Made by a program: the position numbers and the translations under genes. From Streptomyces smaragdinus (lineage in GTDB: Bacteria > Actinomycetota > Actinomycetes > Streptomycetales > Streptomycetaceae): a stretch of 35,376 nt of DNA. The notes below the pieces were generated by a model that searched no databases, had not been told where the DNA came from, and was given only the letters and a program-made list of their open reading frames with translations. This document shows, one piece after another, positions 8,356 to 15,074 of the stretch. The number at the start of each line of letters is the position of its first letter. Positions within the stretch are counted from its first letter, which is position 1. Location of the stretch: NCBI RefSeq assembly GCF_009604385.1, contig NZ_WEGJ01000052.1, positions 1 through 35,376 of the forward strand, given 5' to 3'.

Positions 8356-8709
8356 TCAGTGCCAGAGCGTGGCGATGAAGATGTTCGCCACGGTCAGCAG
8401 CCCGACGGCGCCGAAGACGCCCTTGGACACCTTCTCCTCGTCGCGCTTGACGTAGACGAGCACGAGGATCACCACCAGGATCGCCAGCTTCACGCCGATC
8501 TTGACGTTGTTGACGTGGTCGTCCTGCGACTCGTGCACCCCGACCAGGACCAGCCCGGTCACCAGCATGGTCAGCGCGCCGTGCAGCATCGCCGGCACCA
8601 TCCGCGCGTTGCCGGCGCCCATCGCCTTCATCTGGGTGAGGAACCCGCCCAGCAGCGAGGCGATGCCGATGATGTGCAGGCCGACGAAGACATCGATGAG
8701 TACGTCCAT
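8356..8709 (-). CDS. small four-helix membrane protein, function unknown
   Basis: This 117-residue protein has four clear hydrophobic segments: near the N-terminus (FVGLHIIGIASLLGG), then MLHGALTMLVTGLVLVGV, KLAILVVILVLVYVK and, at the C-terminus, VFGAVGLLTVANIFIATLW. Charged residues (KRDEEK) sit between helices three and four. I recognise it only as a conserved actinobacterial integral membrane protein. ATG 8709 is chosen because it starts immediately before the first helix; a longer frame would add a polar, unconserved-looking extension. It lies between two NlpC/P60 paralogues, convergent with the first and divergent from the second. This suggests, but does not show, a link to the envelope. 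Confidence 0.75.
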   Translation of the reverse strand: MDVLIDVFVGLHIIGIASLLGGFLTQMKAMGAGNARMVPAMLHGALTMLVTGLVLVGVHESQDDHVNNVKIGVKLAILVVILVLVYVKRDEEKVSKGVFGAVGLLTVANIFIATLWH

Positions 8710-9035
8710 GGGACGGAGCGTAGCCACCGCATACCACTGATCGTCTTCGGGGGTGACCCATCCTCCGTTTCGGTCGGGCCAGGTGCCCGTCGGCGCACAT
8801 TCACGTGATCGGACAATCACGATCCGTCACGTCCCCGACGCATTGCTGTCAGTCCCCGTCAACGCCCCGCCCCCGCCCCGCCCCCAGGTTTAGCTTCCTG
8901 GCTGCAGGTGGCCGACTCCCCACCACCGTCGCCCGTACGGGACGGCTGTCGGCCGCCCCCGCCGAGATCCGGCGGCGGCCCCGTCCCTGTGCGTGGCCGC
9001 CGCCGGACACCAGTGGAAGGGATGTGAGGGCCCTC
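8710..9035. other. 326-bp divergent intergenic region
   Basis: The region separates the small membrane-protein gene from the second NlpC/P60 gene and must carry both promoters. It contains a C-rich run near 8865-8886 and TTTAGCTT just after it, a possible -10 for the plus strand. I find no RNA gene. I looked for the conserved core of a ydaO-type c-di-AMP riboswitch, common before such hydrolase genes, and did not find it. Confidence 0.4.
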
Positions 9036-10079
9036 GTGGCCGCACACAGTAAGTCCCGGCGCGGCAGATCCCGGCCGCGCCGCAGCACCGTCCGGGTGGC
9101 CGGCGTCCTCGCCCTCGCCGGCGCCGCCGGCGCGCTGGGCGGGCCCGTACAGGCCGAGCCACAGCTCTCCCCGGCCCAGGTCAGGGCCCGCGTCGACCGG
9201 CTCCACCAGGAGGCGGAGACGGCCACCGAGCGCTACAACGGCGCGCGGGAGGCGGCCGAGCGGGCCGAGGGGCGGATCGACCGGATGCGGGACGCCGCCG
9301 CCCGCCGCCGGGAGGAGCTGAACGCGGCCCGCGCGGAGCTCGGCGCGTTCGCCGCCGCGCAGTACCGTACGGGCGGCCTGGACCCGGCGATGCAGCTGGC
9401 CCTGTCCGCCACCCCCGACGACTACCTCACCCGGGCGGACCTGCTGCGCCACACCGGCGAGCGGCGGGCCCGGCAGCTGACCGCCCTCGGCCGCGGCCTG
9501 CGGGCGATGGAGCGGCTGCGGGACACCGCGGACCAGGAGCTGACGCGGCTGCGGGAGACGCGCGAGGCGCTCCAACGGGACCGGAAGACCGTCGAGGGCA
9601 AGCTCGCCGAGGCCCGGCGGCTGCTGAACACCCTCGACCCAGACACCCGCGCGTCCGTGCTCGGCGGGGACGGCGCACCCGCGGTCGCAGCCGACCGCAC
9701 CTACCGCCGCGGCGTGCCGGCCGCCCCCAACCGGCGCGCCGCGGCGGCCGTCTCGTACGCGATGGCCCAGGTCGGCAAGCCCTATGTGTGGGGCGCCAGC
9801 GGGCCGAACTCCTACGACTGCTCGGGCCTCACGCAGGCCGCGTGGCGGGCGGCAGGAGTGTCGCTGCCGCGGACGACATTCACGCAGATCAACGCGGGCC
9901 GGCGGGTCTCGCGGGGCGAGCTGGCACCGGGTGACCTGGTGTTCTTCTACTCCTCCGTCAGCCATGTCGGCATGTACATCGGCAACGGACAGATGGTGCA
10001 CGCGCCCCGCCCCGGCGCGGCGGTGCGGACGGCGCCGCTGGACCAGATGCCGTACGCGGGGGCGGTCCGGCCCGCCTGA
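9036..10079 (+). CDS. secreted NlpC/P60 peptidoglycan hydrolase (second paralogue)
   Basis: This 347-residue paralogue of the gene at 7153 has the same order: basic Arg-rich N-terminus and hydrophobic segment (signal, ending near VQAEPQ), coiled coil with the shared RVDRLHQEAETATERYN-type opening, and a C-terminal NlpC/P60 domain. The catalytic residues are C262, H310 and H322. The coiled coil is shorter and richer in Arg, and the AEKAA linker is missing. GTG 9036 is preferred because AGGG lies five bases before it and the protein then begins VAAHSK, like AAHRK in the first copy. GTG 9024 is an alternative. The two catalytic domains share stretches of identical DNA, for example 8176-8196 and 9930-9950. 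This fits an old tandem duplication, perhaps with gene conversion. Confidence 0.9.
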   Translation: MAAHSKSRRGRSRPRRSTVRVAGVLALAGAAGALGGPVQAEPQLSPAQVRARVDRLHQEAETATERYNGAREAAERAEGRIDRMRDAAARRREELNAARAELGAFAAAQYRTGGLDPAMQLALSATPDDYLTRADLLRHTGERRARQLTALGRGLRAMERLRDTADQELTRLRETREALQRDRKTVEGKLAEARRLLNTLDPDTRASVLGGDGAPAVAADRTYRRGVPAAPNRRAAAAVSYAMAQVGKPYVWGASGPNSYDCSGLTQAAWRAAGVSLPRTTFTQINAGRRVSRGELAPGDLVFFYSSVSHVGMYIGNGQMVHAPRPGAAVRTAPLDQMPYAGAVRPA

Positions 10080-10109
10080 GCCCGCCTGAGCCCGCCTGAG
10101 CCCGTCTAG
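10071..10109. repeat. 10-bp tandem repeat over two convergent stop codons
   Basis: CCCGCCTGAG occurs three times in a row (10071-10100), followed by a degenerate copy CCCGTCTAGC. The first unit holds the TGA of the second NlpC/P60 gene, and the last holds the stop of the minus-strand SUKH-3-like gene. Confidence 0.85.
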
Positions 10110-11011
10110 CCCCGGCGCCCCGCGTACGCCTCGACCTCGGCCACCGCGGCGTCCACCGCCCGCGCCGCCGCGCCGACACAGGCGCCGGCTCCCGTGGTCA
10201 GCGTCACGGTGACGTGATCGCGGGACCGGTGGCCGCCGCCGGTCACGGTCGCGGAGACCTCCGCGAGGGGGCGGGGCGCTCCGGGCGGGGCCAGGGGCGT
10301 GAGGGCGACCTCGAGGCCGGCGTCGGTCGTCGCGCGAGCGGCGAGGGCGCCGGCGCTGTCCTCGAGGGAGCCGTGGAGGGGGATGTCCTCGTCGAGCACG
10401 GGGGCCCCGAGGCCGTGCAGGGTGGTGGTCCGGCCGTGCACGGTGACCGTGTCGTAGACGGCGGCCTTGTGCAGGACGTAGACCAGGACCATCGCCGTCT
10501 GGGCCACGTCCGTCGCGGTGTCCGCGCCGGGCACCCGCGCCAGGCGCCAGGTGTGGCGGCGCGGGCGCAGGGGGACGGGGGTCACGCCGGTCGCCAGGTG
10601 CTCGAGGCCGGCGCGGACCGTGTCCCCGTACAGCCACCAGCCGCCCTGGTTGACGCCGAGGAGCCGTCCCTCCTCGTCCACCGCGAGGCGGCCGCCGTTT
10701 CCGGTGGCCCCGAAGGGGAAGAGGCGGACGCCGAGGGCGGTGCCGAGTTCCCCCAGGGTGTGGAAGGAGTGGGCGGCCAGCGCGGGGTCCACGGTGCAGC
10801 CGGTGGCGGGGACCTGGGCGCCGGGCTCGGCGGCGGGGACGTCGAGGCCGTGGAACTCGCGGAGGGCGGCCTGCGCGGCGGGGAAGGACGTCCAGCCGTC
10901 CCCGGACCCGGTGCGGGGGACGAGGCTCACGGTCCTCGCCACGGCCCCCAGCGCGTCCCTCCGGCGGTCCCGCCCCGGCTCCCAGCCCGCCGCGCGCAGC
11001 ACGGCGCTCAC
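10106..11011 (-). CDS. SUKH-3-like putative immunity protein, long form
   Basis: This 301-residue protein starts with a GWxPGRD-like segment and has a central FPFGATGNGGRLAVDEEGRLL...GGWWLYGD region. These follow the order of conserved elements in the SUKH-3 protein encoded at 11388 (GGWTPGRD, FPVGFMTDEGAVLVM, TGDYWLG). SUKH proteins are immunity proteins for polymorphic toxins. The protein has about 130 extra residues at its C-terminus, including the segment TWRLARVPGADTATDVA, with no domain I can name. The GTG start overlaps the stop of the deaminase gene upstream by 4 bp, so the two are translationally coupled. That pairing suggests it neutralises or regulates that deaminase. The SUKH assignment is good for the N-terminal half; the function of the rest is unknown. 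Confidence 0.7.
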   Translation of the reverse strand: MSAVLRAAGWEPGRDRRRDALGAVARTVSLVPRTGSGDGWTSFPAAQAALREFHGLDVPAAEPGAQVPATGCTVDPALAAHSFHTLGELGTALGVRLFPFGATGNGGRLAVDEEGRLLGVNQGGWWLYGDTVRAGLEHLATGVTPVPLRPRRHTWRLARVPGADTATDVAQTAMVLVYVLHKAAVYDTVTVHGRTTTLHGLGAPVLDEDIPLHGSLEDSAGALAARATTDAGLEVALTPLAPPGAPRPLAEVSATVTGGGHRSRDHVTVTLTTGAGACVGAAARAVDAAVAEVEAYAGRRG

Positions 11012-11391
11012 GCGGCCATGACCTCGACCCCGAGCGTGTCGAGGAGGGCGGCGCAGGTGCGGCAGACGGGGGCGTTGGTGCCGTGCTCGGGGTCACCCTG
11101 CTCGCGGATCTTCCGGGAGACGATGACCGCGCCGGCGAAGTGGGGGCGGGCGTCGGCCAGGGTCGCGGGGGCGGCGCCCGCCTCGTCGAGGGCCCACAGC
11201 TGGTCGGAGACCAGGGCGGTCTCGGAGCAGTACGCGGCGAACGGCTCGCGCTCGGCGGGGGGCAGGGCGTCGAGGAAGGCCCGTACGAGGGGGTGGAGTT
11301 CGGGCTCACCGGGGCCGGTGAGGCTCGTCATGCTGTGGACGGCGCCCCGGACGAGGAGGGAGGAGGCGGTGGTGGGGAGGGCGTCGGTCAT
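11008..11391 (-). CDS. stand-alone YwqJ-type putative deaminase
   Basis: The 127 residues look like a complete deaminase fold without any targeting region. The first strand is SLLVRGAVHSMTSL, the zinc/proton-shuttle motif is C55-S-E57 (CSETALVSDQL), and the second zinc motif is P-V-C110-x-x-C113. A C-terminal LGVEVM strand closes the fold. The same elements, in the same order, form the tip of the large toxin at 11900. The key Glu and three Cys are present, so it could be active as a nucleic-acid or nucleotide deaminase; the substrate is unknown. It overlaps both neighbours by 4 bp. It may be an orphan toxin tip kept for recombination onto the large toxin, or a domesticated enzyme. Confidence 0.75.
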   Translation of the reverse strand: MTDALPTTASSLLVRGAVHSMTSLTGPGEPELHPLVRAFLDALPPAEREPFAAYCSETALVSDQLWALDEAGAAPATLADARPHFAGAVIVSRKIREQGDPEHGTNAPVCRTCAALLDTLGVEVMAA

Positions 11392-11879
11392 TTGGGGGTT
11401 CCCCCTTCGTTCAGTACGGCGTAGGAGTTCTCGAAGGGGGCGCCCTGTTTCAGCCTGGCGAGGCCGGCGCGGGCACCTTGGCCGAGCCAGTAGTCGCCGG
11501 TATGGTGAAGCAGGAACATACGGGCCGCACCGTCCATGACGAGGACGGCGCCCTCGTCGGTCATGAAGCCGACCGGAAAGGCCGGCGCCCCGAAGTGCTC
11601 ACCGAGCTCGGTGATGTCCTCCTCGTCCGCCGAGCCGGTGTGAATGGGCTCGAAAAATACGGCGTCAGGCTCTCTTCCATAAGGGAATTTCAGCCCACCG
11701 AATTCACGCAGGAACGCCCTGACGGGCTCCGTCACTTCCAGCGGAAAGCCGTTCTCCGCGGACTTCTCCCGCACTTCCGCGGTCAGTTCGTCCACCTGGT
11801 CACCGATGTCCCGGCCGGGTGTCCAGCCACCGGACCGGAACCACTGGTCCAGCTCTTCCTCGGTCAGTTCGGGCCTCAT
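11388..11879 (-). CDS. SUKH-3 family immunity protein
   Basis: This 163-residue protein has the size and pattern of the SUKH-3 family. It begins with a MRPELTEEELDQWFRSGGW helix, followed by WTPGRD, REFGGLKFPYG, then FPVGFMTDEGAVLVMD and HHTGDYWLGQG. SUKH proteins bind and inhibit toxin domains, including deaminases, in polymorphic toxin systems. It follows the large toxin by 20 bp, the usual toxin-immunity order, and AAGGGG lies six bases before the ATG. Local GC is lower than around it: positions 11641-11760 hand-count to about 57 percent. This is a common mark of horizontally exchanged immunity genes. Confidence 0.85.
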   Translation of the reverse strand: MRPELTEEELDQWFRSGGWTPGRDIGDQVDELTAEVREKSAENGFPLEVTEPVRAFLREFGGLKFPYGREPDAVFFEPIHTGSADEEDITELGEHFGAPAFPVGFMTDEGAVLVMDGAARMFLLHHTGDYWLGQGARAGLARLKQGAPFENSYAVLNEGGTPK

Positions 11880-11899
11880 GCGGCGCCCCTTTCCAGTTC

Positions 11900-13636
11900 T
11901 CAGTTCAGAACCTCGACGCCCAGCAACGGCAGCATCGTACTGCAGGACCTGCAGGGCGGTTTGAAGTCACCGTGGTTGAGCCCGATACCGGGATGGTTGG
12001 TGACCTGGCGGGTGTGGACCGCGGCTCCGTCCATCGCCGCCCGCACATCGTCCACCGTCCGTATCGAGGTACCCGACGGATCCATTTGATGCAGCCGGTC
12101 CGAAATCAACGCGACTTCCGAACACTGACCGTGCCCCACACCCGGTTCGATTCCCTCCGCCCGCAGTCTCCGCTCCGTTTCGTCGAGCGCCTCCCGCATT
12201 CCCGGATGATGGTCCGGGACAAGCGTCTCGCCCTTGTAGTTCTGGAAACTCGTGTGGGCCGTGACGACATCGTTGTGCACCAGCGCGCCCGCACATCCCT
12301 TTTTCGTGCGCTCCTGCCCGATCTGCTTGGCCTGCCCGGACTGCGCCGGCCGGTCGGCGTCGTCCGCGAGCCTCCTCGACTCGTCCCGTACGAGCTGCCG
12401 CTGCTGGTCCGGGGTCATCCCGCCGGCGTTCGCGACGGGCCGCCGGTGATGCCGCATGTCCCCCGCCGTACGCCCGTGCCACGGCGGCGTGGGCGGCGGC
12501 GTGCCACCCCCGCCCGGCCCGTTCGCCGGCGGCCGGCCGCCTCCGCTCGGCGCCCCGGGGCCGTTCCCGGACCCGCCGGAAGACCCCCCGTGCGGCGACC
12601 CCGGATCAACGGAGTTCAGCCGCGCCCGCACCGACTGATCGTTCCCCTTGTGCATCGCCGAGATGCTCCGCACGCCCCGCGGCAGATCGTCCCCCATGTG
12701 CTTCTGGAGGTCGCCGACCGCCTTCTCCAGCGACGCCATCGCCTTGTCCGCCAGCGGATCGATCACCGCCGTGATCTCGTCCCGCCCCCGCGTCCGGTTG
12801 TGATGCCCCTTCGCGGCGCCCAGCTTGGACTTCGTACTGCCGCCGAACTTCACCGACGTCAGCTGCAGCCCCCCGGCCGCCCGGTCGTGCTCGCCGTGCT
12901 CCACCGTCAGCGCGCCCAGCCCGCCCAGCCCGTCCGCCGACGCGAGCGTCATGGTCCCCGCCGAGGCCAGCCCCAGCGAGTCCTTCGCCGACTCCTGACC
13001 GTCCGCGAAGCCCTGCTTCGCCGCGTCCGCCGCCTGCCCGGCGTCGATGCCGTCCTGGAGGTCGAGGGCGTTGGCGGCGACCTGGATCACCAGGTCCGCG
13101 GCCATGCCCTCCAGCGCCGCCACGGCGGGCTCGGCGAGGGCGGACAGGATGTACTCGACGGCCGCCTGCGCCGCCTCCTTGATCAGCCGGCGTACGGCCA
13201 TCCGCGTCGCCTGGATCGCGGCGGCGCCGGCGGCGGCGGACAGCCCCAGCGTGACGGGCGAGGCGGCCACCGCGGCGGCGGCCTCGGCGGCCAGCGCCGC
13301 CAGCTGCGCGATCGCGGCGAGCTTCATCGCGACGATGACCTCGGCGCAGGCGTCCAGCGCGCCGGCCATGATCCGGGCCGCGTTCGCCAGGTCCGCCAGG
13401 TGCTTGCCGCGGACCTTCCCCCAGTGCTTGTCGAGCGCCTGGAACGCGAGCCCGTCGCCGGACGAGACGAGCCGCTGCACCGTCTGATTCGCCTCGTGCG
13501 CGTCCGTGTCCACGTCGTCGGCGAACTCGCGCAGCGAGTTCGCCATGTCCCGGTACGCGTCCTCGTCGACGTTCGGCCACGAGATCCCGATCAGATCGAG
13601 ACCCTGCGCGGCCAGGTCGGGCAGCACCACCGACAT
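11900..13636 (-). CDS. polymorphic toxin: WXG-like N-terminus, YwqJ-type deaminase tip
   Basis: This 578-residue protein begins with an acidic helical WXG100-like region (ISWPNVDEDAYRDMANSL, about 18-75). Long Ala-rich helices follow to about residue 200. A Gly/Pro-rich linker (about 335-390) and a charged stretch precede the C-terminal deaminase. That domain has strand ALVHNDVVTAHTSF, zinc motif C505-S-E507 and P-P-C562-x-x-C565, then LGVEVLN at the very end. YwqJ-type domains are predicted nucleic-acid deaminases acting as contact-dependent or secreted toxins. The N-terminus suggests export by a type VII (ESX) system or assembly with it; no secretion gene is in the window. The SUKH-3 gene 20 bp downstream is the likely immunity gene. 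The tip and immunity gene have lower GC than the N-terminal half. Confidence 0.85.
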   Translation of the reverse strand: MSVVLPDLAAQGLDLIGISWPNVDEDAYRDMANSLREFADDVDTDAHEANQTVQRLVSSGDGLAFQALDKHWGKVRGKHLADLANAARIMAGALDACAEVIVAMKLAAIAQLAALAAEAAAAVAASPVTLGLSAAAGAAAIQATRMAVRRLIKEAAQAAVEYILSALAEPAVAALEGMAADLVIQVAANALDLQDGIDAGQAADAAKQGFADGQESAKDSLGLASAGTMTLASADGLGGLGALTVEHGEHDRAAGGLQLTSVKFGGSTKSKLGAAKGHHNRTRGRDEITAVIDPLADKAMASLEKAVGDLQKHMGDDLPRGVRSISAMHKGNDQSVRARLNSVDPGSPHGGSSGGSGNGPGAPSGGGRPPANGPGGGGTPPPTPPWHGRTAGDMRHHRRPVANAGGMTPDQQRQLVRDESRRLADDADRPAQSGQAKQIGQERTKKGCAGALVHNDVVTAHTSFQNYKGETLVPDHHPGMREALDETERRLRAEGIEPGVGHGQCSEVALISDRLHQMDPSGTSIRTVDDVRAAMDGAAVHTRQVTNHPGIGLNHGDFKPPCRSCSTMLPLLGVEVLN

Positions 13637-13646
13637 CGATCAACAC

Positions 13647-13687
13647 CCCCGTGTCTTCGACCTTGGTCCTTTCACCCTGACACGGGG
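13647..13687. promoter_or_regulatory. 9-bp inverted repeat over the toxin ribosome site
   Basis: CCCCGTGTC (13647-13655) and GACACGGGG (13679-13687) are perfect reverse complements 23 nt apart. In the minus-strand mRNA the downstream arm includes the G-run that serves as ribosome binding site of the toxin (ATG at 13636). It could be a hairpin that masks the site or an operator. TTGACG (13689-13694, minus strand) is a possible -35; a start from it would exclude the upstream arm from the mRNA. Confidence 0.45.
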
Positions 13688-13761
13688 CCGTCAACTGCCT
13701 CAAGACCGGCCCGAGTTGATCCGGTCACACCGCCGGCCGTCCGAACCGCGACGTTGCTCAA

Positions 13762-13822
13762 GATCATCCGTGATCAGGTTGTAATCCAATCCGGTGCAAC
13801 CTTTCGTACGCCTCAGTAGGTC
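13762..13822 (+). promoter_or_regulatory. palindrome and ECF-type promoter candidate
   Basis: A 14-bp palindrome (GATCA-TCCG-TGATC, 13762-13775) precedes GCAACC (13796-13801) and GTC (13820-13822), separated by 18 bp. The pair resembles ECF sigma promoters of Streptomyces envelope-stress regulons. GGTTG/CAACC (13777-13781 and 13797-13801) is another small inverted repeat. All three lie 40-100 bp before the L,D-transpeptidase-like gene. Confidence 0.3.
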
Positions 13823-13861
13823 AATTCACCAGAAGTCCCATTCATAGGCCGGGAGCCCTCT

Positions 13862-14938
13862 GTGCACAGCAGTCGAATACGCACCGCAGTCGCCGCCACC
13901 CTCGCGGCGGCCGTTCTGGTTCTCACCGGATGCAGCTCCGACGGCGGAGACCACGCGTCCAATGCCGGCACCACGGTCGAGCCGACCGTCGACGCCCCGG
14001 CCGAGACACCGAGCGAGGAGCCCTCCGAGAAGGAGACCGAGCCGGCGGAGGAGGTCGTCTTCAAGCCCGGCGACAACTCCGACCAGGTCCGCGAGCTCCA
14101 GGCCCGCCTCGTCCAGGCCAAGCGCCTGAAGGCGGTGCCGAACGGAAACTACGGCCCGGCCACCCAGGGCGCCGTGACCGACTACCAGAGCGCGGCGGAC
14201 CTGAAGGTCACCGGCATCGTCTACACCTCGACGTGGGACAAGCTGAAGTCGGAGACCCGTACGCCCACCAAGGACGAGCTCTTCCCGAAGAAGCAGGTCC
14301 TGGGCCACGGCGACAACAGCGACAAGGTGCGCGAGCTCCAGGCCCGTCTCAAGCAGCTGGGCCACTTCAAGGACAAGCCCACCGGCTACTACGGCGACGT
14401 GACGCAGGCGGCGGTCAAGGCGTACCAGCAGGCCGTCGGCATCGAGGCGACCGGCACGGTGTACGAGGACACCTGGGAGAAGCTGACCTCGCAGACCAAG
14501 CAGCCCACGCCCGAGGAGCTGCGCCCGCCGGTCGAGATCCCGGCGGTCGACGGCTCGCAGGCCGACCTGGACGACCGATGCATGACCGGCCGGGTGCTGT
14601 GCATCTCGAAGACGTCCAAGAAGCTCGCCTGGATGATCGACGGCAAGGTCTACAAGCTCCTCGACGTCCGCTTCGGCGCCGCGGGCTACGAGACCCGCGA
14701 GGGCGTCTTCAGCGTCTACTGGAAGAGCCGCGAGCACGTCTCGACGATCTACGACTCCCCGATGCCCTTCGCGATGTTCTTCGACGGCGGCCAGGCCGTC
14801 CACTACTCGGAGAACTTCGCCCAGAACGGCTACACGGGCGGCTCGTACGGCTGTGTGAACGTGCGTGACTACGAGGGCATCAAGTGGCTCTTCGACAGCC
14901 AGGTGAAGGAAGGCGACAAGGTCGTCATCCACTGGTGA
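13862..14938 (+). CDS. lipoprotein with two PG-binding domains and YkuD L,D-transpeptidase domain
   Basis: This 358-residue protein has a lipobox L21-T-G-C24, so it should be a lipid-anchored outer-surface protein. After a Glu/Pro-rich spacer come two peptidoglycan-binding repeats starting at DNSDQVRELQARL and DNSDKVRELQARL, each ending in a TxTWxKL segment. The C-terminal half is a YkuD domain, which makes 3-3 cross-links in peptidoglycan. The catalytic elements are H314 (in HYSENF) and C331, but the usual SHGCxN reads S-Y-G-C-V-N, with Tyr329 in place of His. The GTG start follows GGGAG by six bases. The odd Tyr may change activity or specificity; the catalytic Cys and upstream His remain. 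A strong hairpin follows the gene. Confidence 0.9.
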   Translation: MHSSRIRTAVAATLAAAVLVLTGCSSDGGDHASNAGTTVEPTVDAPAETPSEEPSEKETEPAEEVVFKPGDNSDQVRELQARLVQAKRLKAVPNGNYGPATQGAVTDYQSAADLKVTGIVYTSTWDKLKSETRTPTKDELFPKKQVLGHGDNSDKVRELQARLKQLGHFKDKPTGYYGDVTQAAVKAYQQAVGIEATGTVYEDTWEKLTSQTKQPTPEELRPPVEIPAVDGSQADLDDRCMTGRVLCISKTSKKLAWMIDGKVYKLLDVRFGAAGYETREGVFSVYWKSREHVSTIYDSPMPFAMFFDGGQAVHYSENFAQNGYTGGSYGCVNVRDYEGIKWLFDSQVKEGDKVVIHW

Positions 14939-14969
14939 GCCGCCGGCGACGGTAGCCCGCCCCACAGAC

Positions 14970-15010
14970 CGGCCGGCTCGGTCCCCGCCCCCGCGGGACC
15001 GAGCCGGCCG
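14970..15010 (+). terminator. 16-bp perfect hairpin after the YkuD gene
   Basis: Positions 14970-14985 and 14995-15010 are perfect reverse complements with a nine-base loop. The hairpin lies 32 bp after the transpeptidase stop and before the guaA promoter, so it should isolate guaA from upstream transcription. Confidence 0.8.
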
Positions 15011-15031
15011 TTCGTATGTCCGCGACACCGA

Positions 15032-15037
15032 TAGAAT
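15032..15037 (+). promoter_or_regulatory. -10 element of guaA
   Basis: TAGAAT fits the Streptomyces vegetative -10 consensus and lies 37 bp before the GTG of guaA, just after the terminator hairpin. No convincing -35 is visible. The leader is too short for a purine riboswitch. Confidence 0.4.
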
Positions 15038-15074
15038 CGAGACATCTCATCCGTGAACGCCGGAAGGCCGCACC

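Noticed and set aside
8798..8811. Second parS-like site around TTCACGTGA
   Set aside because: Only 9 of 14 bases match parS; the inner palindrome alone is too common.
8710..9035. c-di-AMP (ydaO) riboswitch before the NlpC/P60 gene
   Set aside because: Common before such genes in Streptomyces, but the conserved GAAUC/CCG and GUCAGCUAAC-type core elements are not found here or before the gene at 7153.
8859..11309. Long minus-strand open frame opposite the second NlpC/P60 gene and across the SUKH genes
   Set aside because: It crosses several real genes in other frames and has no domain; a compositional shadow.
14938..15074. Purine riboswitch before guaA
   Set aside because: The space is taken by a terminator hairpin and a promoter; too short a leader remains.
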